Shown: positions 57,344 through 64,000 of the stretch, in pieces | Layout of the letters: each line of letters opens with the position of its first letter | Position numbering within the stretch: position 1 is the first letter of the stretch | Assembly (NCBI RefSeq): GCF_003952725.1 | Contig: NZ_CP032509.1 | Location: 4,255,001 to 4,319,000, forward strand | DNA from: Georhizobium profundi | GTDB taxonomy: Bacteria > Pseudomonadota > Alphaproteobacteria > Rhizobiales > Rhizobiaceae | Direction of reading: 5' to 3' | DNA: 64,000 nt | Program-made: the position numbers and the translations under genes | Notes under the pieces: generated by a model | The model's database searches: none | What the model saw: only the letters and a program-made list of their open reading frames with translations | Told to the model about the DNA's origin: nothing

Positions 57344-58003
57344 TTGATTCGATTTGAAAATGTCGGACTTCGCTACGGCATGGGTCCGGAAATCCTGCGC
57401 GACCTGACCTTCGACATTCCGAAGCGGTCGTTCCAGTTCCTGACGGGGCCTTCGGGCGCCGGCAAGACGACGTTGTTGCGCCTGTTGTTCATGTCCCTGC
57501 AGCCGACGCGCGGGCTGATCAACGTCTTCAATCGGGACATCGCGACAATCCCACGCGACGAACTGCCGCTTCTGCGGCGGCGAATCGGAATCGTCTTCCA
57601 GGACTTCCGCCTGCTCGATCATCTGACGACCTTCGAGAATGTCGCTTTGCCGCTCAGAGTGCGCGGCAAGGAGGAATCCAGCTATCGGCGCGATGTGCTG
57701 GAGCTTCTGAATTGGGTCGGCCTTGGCGATAGGATCAATGTTCTTCCGGCGGTGCTGTCGGGCGGCGAGAAGCAGCGCGTGGCAATCGCGCGCGCCATCA
57801 TCGACCAGCCGCAGCTTCTGCTCGCCGACGAGCCGACGGGCAACGTCGACCCTCCGATGGCCTTGCGGCTGCTGCGCCTCTTCATGGAACTCAACCGGCT
57901 CGGCACGGCCGTCGTCATCGCAACCCACGACCTGTCGCTGATGGAGCAGGTGGACGCACGCCGCATGATCCTGTCGGAAGGGCGGCTCGACATCTATGAC
58001 TGA
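57344..58003 (+). CDS. ftsE: Cell division ATP-binding protein FtsE
   Basis: A 219-residue ABC ATPase that with FtsX couples division to activation of peptidoglycan hydrolases. Walker A GPSGAGKTTLL, signature LSGGEKQRVAIARA, Walker B LLLADEPTGNVD. The start is TTG 57344 (MIRFENVGLRYGMG) with GAGGA upstream. It overlaps ftsX by eight bases. Confidence 0.96.
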   Translation: MIRFENVGLRYGMGPEILRDLTFDIPKRSFQFLTGPSGAGKTTLLRLLFMSLQPTRGLINVFNRDIATIPRDELPLLRRRIGIVFQDFRLLDHLTTFENVALPLRVRGKEESSYRRDVLELLNWVGLGDRINVLPAVLSGGEKQRVAIARAIIDQPQLLLADEPTGNVDPPMALRLLRLFMELNRLGTAVVIATHDLSLMEQVDARRMILSEGRLDIYD

Positions 58004-59015
58004 GCGCACGCGCAAACCAGCGCCGGCCCGCCCAGCCAGGCCGGACCCTGAGCGGGAGAAGCAGCCGCCGAAGCCGCAGCTTCAGGTGCGCCCTATGGCA
58101 CCGATCGTGCCGCCGGCCAATGTTTCGGCCAACGCGCTTTCCGTCGTGATCGCGATCATGGCGTTTCTCGCCTGCCTGACGCTCGGCGCGGTCTCCATGG
58201 TGTCGGATTCCGCGTCCAGCTGGCAAAGCCAGATTTCGCGTGAGATCACCATCCAGATCAAGCCGGAAGATGGCCTGGACATGCAGGCCGCGCTCGAACG
58301 TGCGCGCGACACCGCGCTTTCGATCGCCGGCGCCAGCTCCGCATCGATCGTGGGCGACACGGAAACGGCACGGCTGCTGGAGCCTTGGCTCGGGCAGAAT
58401 GCAGATCTCGATGAACTGCCTGTGCCGCGCCTCGTCATCGTGACGATCGACGAGAACAACCCGCCGGACTTCACCGCCATGCGCGCGCGGCTTGCCGAAA
58501 CGGTGCCGGAAGCGTTTCTCGATGATCATCGCACCTGGGTCGACAGGCTCGTCGCCATGGCGCGCACCACCGTGATCATCGGCATCTTCGTGCTCAGCCT
58601 CGTCTTCACCGCGACGGTGCTGACGGTGATCTTTGCCACGCGCGGTGCGCTGACAGGCAACCGGCACATCGTCGAGGTGCTGCATTTCGTCGGAGCCGAA
58701 GCTCCTTTCGTCGCCCGGCAATTCCAGAATCATTTTCTCCTGATCGGGATCAAAGGAGCCGTTGCCGGCGGCATCGCGGCTGCGCTCACCTTCGCCGCGG
58801 CCAATGTGTGGACCGGATTTGCCGCTGCCACACCGGAAAGCGATCAGGCCATGGCGCTCTTCGGCGCATTCAAAATCGGCTTGCGTGGCTATCTTGGGAT
58901 TTTGGCGATCATCGCCGTCATCGGCCTTTTGACGGCGCTGACTACGCGGCTCACCGTCATCCGAACGATCCGCGAAATCGATGTCGTGCGCTCCGATCCA
59001 TCGAGGATGGAATAG
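57996..59015 (+). CDS. ftsX: Cell division protein FtsX
   Basis: A 339-residue permease-like partner of FtsE. A basic Pro-rich cytoplasmic start (KPAPARPARPDPEREKQP), first helix (LSVVIAIMAFLACLTLGAV), a periplasmic loop of about 130 residues that in homologues contacts a hydrolase activator, then three helices (for example VIIGIFVLSLVFTATVLTVIF). M23 peptidases such as the one at 0.3 kb are the usual downstream targets. Start codon overlaps the end of ftsE. Confidence 0.95.
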   Translation: MTERTRKPAPARPARPDPEREKQPPKPQLQVRPMAPIVPPANVSANALSVVIAIMAFLACLTLGAVSMVSDSASSWQSQISREITIQIKPEDGLDMQAALERARDTALSIAGASSASIVGDTETARLLEPWLGQNADLDELPVPRLVIVTIDENNPPDFTAMRARLAETVPEAFLDDHRTWVDRLVAMARTTVIIGIFVLSLVFTATVLTVIFATRGALTGNRHIVEVLHFVGAEAPFVARQFQNHFLLIGIKGAVAGGIAAALTFAAANVWTGFAAATPESDQAMALFGAFKIGLRGYLGILAIIAVIGLLTALTTRLTVIRTIREIDVVRSDPSRME

Positions 59016-59102
59016 GCGTCTTGTGCGGTTTCCGACACGATCGGTGTCAAACTTCGCTTTCGCGTCTAGCCCTTGCCCCAATCTGCGGATAATTCTTTGA
59101 TC

Positions 59103-59885
59103 ATGGTGGAAGTGTCGACGAATGGGACGACGCCTCCCGCACACGATACGGCGCCACCCAGGGACCACCCTCAGGAGACACCGGTTCGCGCAAGGGGCAA
59201 GGCGGACAGATGGGCACGGCGGTCGGTATCGCTCGTGCTTTTCGTCCTTTTTGCCGTTGCGGTGCTCTCCATCGGCGGCTTTCTGCAGTTCGCGGAACAG
59301 GTCGCGTCCCTCCGGCCGCCCGAGCAGATCGATTCGACCGACGCGATCGTGGTTCTGACCGGCGGATCCCAGCGCATCGATCACGGCGTGTCGCTTTTCA
59401 ACGGTGGCGTCGGCAAGCGCATGTTGATCTCCGGCGTCAATCCGCGAACGAGCGGTGCGACGCTGAAGAACATGACGGCAGGATCGGACGAGCTTTTCGA
59501 TTGCTGCGTCGACATCGGCTACGACGCGATCGACACGATCGGCAACGCCAACGAGACCGCTCGCTGGATTGCGGAACACGGCTTTTCCCGCGTTCTCATC
59601 GTGACCAGCAACTACCATGTGCCGCGCAGCCTTCTGGAGCTGCGGCGTGCCGACCCCAAGACTGCCTTCGACGTCTATCCCGTGACGCTCGCCGATCTGC
59701 GCGGCGAGGACTGGCTCTTTAAGCCCGAAGTGATGCGGGTGATGATCAGCGAATACGCCAAATATGCGTGGGCATGGGTACGCGCCACGGCCGGCACCAA
59801 GACAGCGACCGGCCTTCGTACCGACCAGGCGGGCGCCGATCTCTCGAAGGACGGCATCGTCAGCGCCGGTGCAGCGGCTCACTGA
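59103..59885 (+). CDS. YdcF family protein (DUF218), membrane anchored
   Basis: A 260-residue protein with one N-terminal membrane helix (SLVLFVLFAVAVLSIGGFL) and a DUF218 fold: DAIVVLTGGSQRIDHGVSLF, ISGVNPRT, NANETARWI, VLIVTSNYHVPRSLLEL. DUF218 members such as SanA and ElyC affect envelope integrity. It follows ftsX by 87 bases and precedes plsC. The start is uncertain (59103 or 59073); neither has a good ribosome site. Confidence 0.88.
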   Translation: MVEVSTNGTTPPAHDTAPPRDHPQETPVRARGKADRWARRSVSLVLFVLFAVAVLSIGGFLQFAEQVASLRPPEQIDSTDAIVVLTGGSQRIDHGVSLFNGGVGKRMLISGVNPRTSGATLKNMTAGSDELFDCCVDIGYDAIDTIGNANETARWIAEHGFSRVLIVTSNYHVPRSLLELRRADPKTAFDVYPVTLADLRGEDWLFKPEVMRVMISEYAKYAWAWVRATAGTKTATGLRTDQAGADLSKDGIVSAGAAAH

Positions 59886-59977
59886 CACTGCGCATCTTTG
59901 GTAGGCGCAGGCGACCTCATGGTGTAGATGGCCATGAACCTCGTCGACTGCTCTCGTGAGAAAGACCCTCGCCCGGC

Positions 59978-60811
59978 ATGATTGTCCTGCGCTCCGTCCT
60001 CTTCAACACCGCCTTCTATCTCAATCTCATCCTGCGCATGATCGTGCTGTCGCCCTATTATTTCCTGGCGTCGCACAAGAACGCCTGGTCGGTGCCGAAG
60101 AACTGGGTGCGGTCCAACCACTGGCTCTTGGAAAAGATCGTCGGCACGCGCTTCACCATCGAGGGTCTGGAGAACATCCCGGACGGCGGCTACATTCTCG
60201 CGCCGAAGCACCAGTCGTTCTGGGATGCCTATGCGCTGCTGCCCTGGGTGCGTGATGCCGTCTACATCCTGAAGCGCGAGCTGATGTGGATCCCGCTCTT
60301 CGGCTGGTATGTCGGCAAGATGCGGATGATACCGGTCAATCGCGGCGCGCGCGGCAAGGTCATGGCGGCCGTTCTCGACCGGACGCGCGAGGAGATGGCC
60401 AAGGGCCGGCAGCTGATCATTTACCCCGAGGGCACACGCCGGCCGCCCGGCGCCGAGCCCGACTACAAATACGGCATTGCGCGCCTCTACGGCAGCGTCG
60501 GCGTTCCGGTCGTGCCAGTTGTCATGCACCCGGGCCTTTTCTGGCCGCGCCGCAAGTTTCTGCGCTTTTCAGGCCATTTCAAGGTGCGCATCCTGCCGCC
60601 GATCCCACCCGGGCTCGATCCCGACGTGTTTCTGCAAAAGCTTATCGACGTGATGGAGACGGAAAGCGACCGGCTGCTCGTGGAGACGATCGAGGCGAAC
60701 CCGCATCTGCCGCTGCCGCCCACCGCAGCCAAGCGTTATCTGGAGCTAACGTCCGGAGCGCCTGCGCCATCGTCGCTGCCGCCCATGCCGCCTTCCGGAT
60801 CGGCGATCTGA
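59978..60811 (+). CDS. plsC: 1-acyl-sn-glycerol-3-phosphate acyltransferase
   Basis: A 277-residue membrane enzyme making phosphatidic acid from lysophosphatidic acid and acyl donor. Motif I as HQSFWD (HxxxxD), motif III EGTR (IYPEGTRRPPG), motif IV-like VPVVPVVMHPG. One N-terminal hydrophobic helix. Its last 76 bases overlap the end of the convergent chaC gene; the Pro-rich tail after residue 250 is the overlapping part. Confidence 0.94.
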   Translation: MIVLRSVLFNTAFYLNLILRMIVLSPYYFLASHKNAWSVPKNWVRSNHWLLEKIVGTRFTIEGLENIPDGGYILAPKHQSFWDAYALLPWVRDAVYILKRELMWIPLFGWYVGKMRMIPVNRGARGKVMAAVLDRTREEMAKGRQLIIYPEGTRRPPGAEPDYKYGIARLYGSVGVPVVPVVMHPGLFWPRRKFLRFSGHFKVRILPPIPPGLDPDVFLQKLIDVMETESDRLLVETIEANPHLPLPPTAAKRYLELTSGAPAPSSLPPMPPSGSAI

Positions 60812-61314
60812 CGGGCTACCTGCTCGAGCCAGTGATCGGAAATCTGCATTTGCCGCAGATGGTTCACGGTGTTGATCACGTAATCCTCGTTGGGCCCGGA
60901 CTGGCCAACGGCGCCACGGACGATCGACGCCGCCTCGCCGGACGACAGATCACCCGCATATTGCACATGGGCGCGGTCGACCACATAGGCGACCGCATGA
61001 ACGCGCCGGCCGGAGCGCAGTTCGATCGGCACACGGCGCTCCTTGTAGACGTGGGTCACGAGTTCGCGTGAGCGCAGATAATCGAGCACCTGGTCGGTCT
61101 TCTCTCCGGCAACGGAAAAGGCGATCCCGCGGCAAGACCCGCCGCGGTCGAGACCGAGCACGAGACCCGGCCGCTCGGGCGTTCCCCGATGCACATGGGA
61201 TTTCACGCAGAGTGCGCGATGGTAACCGAAGAGACGCGCATGGCTTGCGTCGATAAAGTCGAAGCCCGGCCTCCACATCAGCGAGCCGTAGCCAAACACC
61301 CAAAATTCGTCCAT
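60736..61314 (-). CDS. chaC: Gamma-glutamylcyclotransferase, ChaC family
   Basis: A 192-residue enzyme that degrades glutathione to 5-oxoproline and Cys-Gly. The substrate-binding loop FGYGSLMWRPGFD and the following YHRALCVKSH are typical, and the catalytic Glu region (YKERRVPIEL) is present. The start at 61314 (MDEFWVFGYG) begins directly with the fold; the frame is open to 61494 over the next gene but is a shadow. The 76-base tail-to-tail overlap with plsC covers the poorly conserved C-terminus. Confidence 0.92.
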   Translation of the reverse strand: MDEFWVFGYGSLMWRPGFDFIDASHARLFGYHRALCVKSHVHRGTPERPGLVLGLDRGGSCRGIAFSVAGEKTDQVLDYLRSRELVTHVYKERRVPIELRSGRRVHAVAYVVDRAHVQYAGDLSSGEAASIVRGAVGQSGPNEDYVINTVNHLRQMQISDHWLEQVARQIADPEGGMGGSDDGAGAPDVSSR

Positions 61315-61364
61315 ATCGCCGCCGAAGGCTTCCTTTTGAAAAAACGCGAGAATTGGAGATAGGT

Positions 61365-62369
61365 GTGGAGAGGTCAAGCGCCAAGCGCGGGATGCGTCCG
61401 TCCACGAAGATCGTTCTGCTCGCGATGTTCGCAGTCGTCGGCGTCGGCATCTATTCGGCCGGCTGGTACTATCTCGCAGGTCAGCTCGCAGCACGCGTCG
61501 AAGGCCTTATCGCCAGCCTTTCCGATGATGGCGTTTCGCTGGAATGCGACAATCTCGACGTGCGCGGTTATCCGTTCCGGCTCGGCGTCTTCTGCGACGG
61601 CATCAGCGCTTCCGATCCGAGCAATGGCGACCTCAGCGTGACGACGGCCGCATTCCGCTCCGCTGCTCAGATCTACCGGCCAAATCACGTGGTGTCCGAA
61701 CTCGAGGCGCCCGTGCGCGCCGTTCTCGCCAACGGTGCGAGTCTTGCGCTCGACTGGCAGGCGCTGCAATCGAGCACCGTCTTTGGAACCTCCGGCCTGT
61801 CACGCGCATCCCTGCAGGGTAACGCCGTGGTCGCGCAGATCGAGGGTGGTGCAATCGATGCGACCGCCAACACGCTGCAGCTTCATACGCGGCGAAATGG
61901 CGAAGATCTCGAATTGGCATTCATGCTGGAAGGCGCGCGTCTCGGCGGGCTTGTCGCGCCTGCGAACCTGCCCTCCTTCGACGTCGTCGCCGAAGCGATC
62001 TTCAGCAACGGGGCGGACTTCCTCGCCGGCCGGCGATTGGCAAGCGAAGAACTGCGTGGCACATCCGGTCGGTTGACCAACGCGACAGCGGCCATCGACG
62101 GCGGCGGGCGCGCGGTGCTCAACGGTCCTTTCGAGATCGCAGAGAATGGGCTGATCAGCGGCGCGTTCGATCTGAGGATCGAGCGGCTGTCGGACTGGCA
62201 GGCGCTGATCGCCGCTCAGATGCCGGGTGCCGAAGGCACGATCGAAACCGCAACGGGCTTCCTGCGTGCCTTCGGCGGCGGCGGCGACACCGTCAGCGTC
62301 ACGCTTCAGGTGAGCGACGGGCGGGTGGCCCTCGGCATTATTTCGATCGGCCGCATCCCGCCCATCTGA
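61365..62369 (+). CDS. DUF2125 family protein, membrane anchored
   Basis: A 334-residue protein with one N-terminal helix (IVLLAMFAVVGVGIYSAGWYY) and a long exported beta-rich region. The segment LECDNLDVRGYPFRLGVFCD is the family hallmark. Function unknown; the family is common next to tyrC and hisC in Rhizobiales. GTG 61365 is preferred because GGAG lies six bases before it; a TTG at 61353 is possible. Confidence 0.88.
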   Translation: MERSSAKRGMRPSTKIVLLAMFAVVGVGIYSAGWYYLAGQLAARVEGLIASLSDDGVSLECDNLDVRGYPFRLGVFCDGISASDPSNGDLSVTTAAFRSAAQIYRPNHVVSELEAPVRAVLANGASLALDWQALQSSTVFGTSGLSRASLQGNAVVAQIEGGAIDATANTLQLHTRRNGEDLELAFMLEGARLGGLVAPANLPSFDVVAEAIFSNGADFLAGRRLASEELRGTSGRLTNATAAIDGGGRAVLNGPFEIAENGLISGAFDLRIERLSDWQALIAAQMPGAEGTIETATGFLRAFGGGGDTVSVTLQVSDGRVALGIISIGRIPPI

Positions 62370-62400
62370 CCCTTTCGAAATTCCGCTGTTTTTGGAAACG

Positions 62401-63333
62401 CTATTCGCCCGGCAGACGGGTCGCCTGGCGTCCGAAATCCACGGCATCCACGTCCTGGCCAGCCTCGACGATCGATCGGCGCACGGCACGCGTGCGGCTG
62501 AACAGATCGAACAGCTTGTCGCCATCGCCCCACCGGATCGCCCGCTGCAGCGATGCAAGATCCTCAGAAAAGCGCGACAGCATTTCCAGGATCGCATCGC
62601 GATTGTGCAGGCAGACGTCGCGCCACATGGTTGGATCGGACGCAGCAAGACGCGTGAAGTCGCGGAAACCAGACGCGGAATACTTGATGACCTCGGACTT
62701 CGTCACCGCCTCCAGATCATCGGCCGTGCCGACGATGTTGTAGGCGATGATGTGCGGCAGGTGGGACACTATGGCGAGCACCATGTCGTGATGGGCTGGA
62801 TCCATGGCTTCGACGGTGGAGCCACAAGCCTGCCAGAAGCGCGTGAGCCGCTCGAGCGCGTCCGGATCGGTGCCTTCGAGCGGCGTCAGGATGCACCAGC
62901 GGCCTTCGAACAGCTCCGCAAAGCCGGCCGAGGGACCGGAGCGTTCGGTGCCGGCGATCGGATGGCCGGGGATGAAGTGAACGCCCACCGGCATATGCGG
63001 GCGCATCTGCTCGATGACCGACGCCTTGGTCGAGCCGACATCGGTGACGATTGCGCCCGGTTTCAGATGGGCCGCGATGTCTTCGGCGACTGCGGCAGAC
63101 GAGCCGACCGGGACGGAGACGATGACGAGATCGGCGTCGGCGACCGCTTCGGCATTCGAGGTCGTGTAGCTGTCGCCAAGACCGAGAGCCTGTGCGTCGC
63201 TCAGCGTTTCGGCCGAGCGCGTCGCGACCACGATATGATCGGCAAGGTCATTGCGGCGGATCACGCGTGCGAGCGAGGAGCCGATCAGGCCGATGCCGAT
63301 CAGCGCGATTTTTTCGAACTTCGTATGTTCCAT
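62401..63333 (-). CDS. tyrC: Prephenate/arogenate dehydrogenase family protein
   Basis: A 310-residue enzyme of tyrosine synthesis, oxidative decarboxylation of prephenate or arogenate. Rossmann motif GIGLIGSSLARV near the N-terminus, then TDVGSTKASV and HPIAGTERSGP, typical of the TyrA/TyrC family. No fused chorismate mutase. ATG 63333 is preferred over TTG 63345. It follows hisC on the same strand, which can also supply the transaminase step. Confidence 0.94.
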   Translation of the reverse strand: MEHTKFEKIALIGIGLIGSSLARVIRRNDLADHIVVATRSAETLSDAQALGLGDSYTTSNAEAVADADLVIVSVPVGSSAAVAEDIAAHLKPGAIVTDVGSTKASVIEQMRPHMPVGVHFIPGHPIAGTERSGPSAGFAELFEGRWCILTPLEGTDPDALERLTRFWQACGSTVEAMDPAHHDMVLAIVSHLPHIIAYNIVGTADDLEAVTKSEVIKYSASGFRDFTRLAASDPTMWRDVCLHNRDAILEMLSRFSEDLASLQRAIRWGDGDKLFDLFSRTRAVRRSIVEAGQDVDAVDFGRQATRLPGE

Positions 63334-63390
63334 TGTCTCATTCAATTCCGCGTCGTCGCGGCGTGACGCTTGCGCGCGCCGGGCGAGACG

Positions 63391-64000
63391 CTATCTCAGA
63401 AATTCCTTCAGGGCGTTGAGAACGCCCTCGTTGGCTTCGGCGCTTCCGATGGTCATACGCAGCGCATCTGGGAGGCCGTAGCCCGCGACGCGCCTGAGAA
63501 TATAACCACGCGCCGTCAGATAGGCGTCTGCCGCTTCCGCCGTGTGCGCGCCGTCCTTCGGGAAATGGATCAGCACGAAGTTACCGACCGAAGGTGTGAC
63601 CTCGAGGCCAAGCTCGGTCAGCGCATCGCTCACGCGGCGCAGCCATTCGTCATTGTGGGCGATGGCCCGATCGACCAACGCGCGGTCGCGGATCGCCGCC
63701 GCACCGGCAGCGATCGCCGCGGCATTGACGTTGAACGGGCCACGCACCCGGTTGACCGCATCGACGATCGCAGCCGGCGCGTACATCCAGCCGATGCGCA
63801 GCGCAGCCAGGCCATAGATCTTCGAAAAGGTGCGCGTCATCACGACATTGCGGTTGGCCGACACGAGCTCGATGCCGGATTCGTAATCATTGCGGCGCAC
63901 ATATTCCGCATAGGCCGCGTCCAGAACCAAAACGACGTGTGGCGGCAGCCCGGCATGCAGGCGGCGCACCTCGTCGGCCGGCATGTAGGTGCCGGTCGGG
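63391..64000 (-). CDS. hisC: Histidinol-phosphate aminotransferase (partial, 5' end outside)
   Basis: The C-terminal 200 or so residues of a class I/II PLP aminotransferase; the window ends inside the gene just upstream of [11 protein letters not shown]. The PLP-lysine lies in [15 protein letters not shown] and the phosphate-binding Arg in the same stretch; the region VGNFVLIHF and the end [15 protein letters not shown] fit HisC. It lies 57 bases before tyrC in a probable hisC-tyrC operon, used for both histidine and aromatic amino acids. Confidence 0.93.
   Translation of the reverse strand, partial: PTGTYMPADEVRRLHAGLPPHVVLVLDAAYAEYVRRNDYESGIELVSANRNVVMTRTFSKIYGLAALRIGWMYAPAAIVDAVNRVRGPFNVNAAAIAAGAAAIRDRALVDRAIAHNDEWLRRVSDALTELGLEVTPSVGNFVLIHFPKDGAHTAEAADAYLTARGYILRRVAGYGLPDALRMTIGSAEANEGVLNALKEFLR

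Noticed and set aside
57915-59888. Open frame of 657 codons on the minus strand
   Set aside because: Antisense to ftsX and the ydcF-type gene, very rich in Arg, Asp and His; no motif.

Overview
This is a 64 kb GC-rich chromosomal window from an alphaproteobacterium, almost certainly order Hyphomicrobiales (Rhizobiales). The assignment rests on gene content and neighbourhoods read from the translated sequence: a DUF4167 protein beside clpB/prmC/prfA/ptsP/lysC/ubiG, a TIGR02302 membrane protein, tlpA-argH-lptM-lysA, ftsEX, DUF2125-tyrC-hisC, and a twin-transmembrane protein next to a PduO-type adenosyltransferase. I counted 57 protein genes (one cut by the right edge) and one tRNA. There is no rRNA, insertion sequence, phage, plasmid gene or CRISPR array; the region reads as stable core genome.

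Layout. 1-4 kb: a small tandem repeat at the left edge, then a LytM/M23 peptidase and an L,D-transpeptidase (cell wall). 4-13.8 kb, minus strand: clpB, a DUF4167 protein, then lysC, ptsP, prfA and prmC. 14-18.2 kb: ubiG, then the minus-strand group nitrilase-DUF1178, grxC and comF, with a divergent methyltransferase. 18.2-22.5 kb, minus strand: an Flp-type pilin (59 residues, easy to miss), a small membrane protein, and the overlapping argJ-GNAT-mutT cluster preceded by a parvulin. 22.8-33 kb: secA with a clear terminator, a coupled flippase and acyltransferase pair, an acyl-CoA synthetase, a CHASE-PAS-GGDEF-EAL protein and tRNA-Leu(CAA). 33-42 kb: dsbB, an exonuclease-CBS-nucleotidyltransferase fusion, HNH nuclease, alkA-like glycosylase, gluQ, small membrane proteins, BrkB family, SDR, cobalamin adenosyltransferase and a rhomboid protease. 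42-45 kb: etfBA-hbdA, with a candidate MerR/LiuR-like operator upstream. 45-50 kb: tlpA, then argH-lptM-lysA and a membrane diguanylate cyclase. 50-56.5 kb: TIGR02302 protein, single receiver, hybrid histidine kinase, hpt. 56.5-64 kb: a hypothetical membrane protein, ftsEX, YdcF family, plsC, chaC, DUF2125, tyrC and the 3' part of hisC.

Functional themes are envelope building and remodelling (M23, L,D-transpeptidase, ftsEX, plsC, flippase, lptM, TIGR02302), protein quality control and export (ClpB, SecA, parvulin, DsbB, TlpA), amino-acid synthesis (lysC, lysA, argJ, argH, tyrC, hisC), fatty-acid or branched-chain oxidation (etfBA, hbdA, acyl-CoA synthetase) and signalling (two c-di-GMP enzymes, a hybrid kinase with a downstream single receiver, PtsP).

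I found no obviously new multi-gene system. The best candidates for a second look are the exonuclease-CBS-DUF294 fusion (33.7 kb), the orphan pilin with its small membrane neighbour (18.3 kb), a pair of related palindromic intergenic repeats (37.3 and 47.1 kb), the operator-like site before etfB, a terminator whose 3' arm may be the ribosome binding site of the next gene (48.9 kb), and a CtrA-like half-conserved site before ftsE. All functional calls come from reading motifs; no database search was run.
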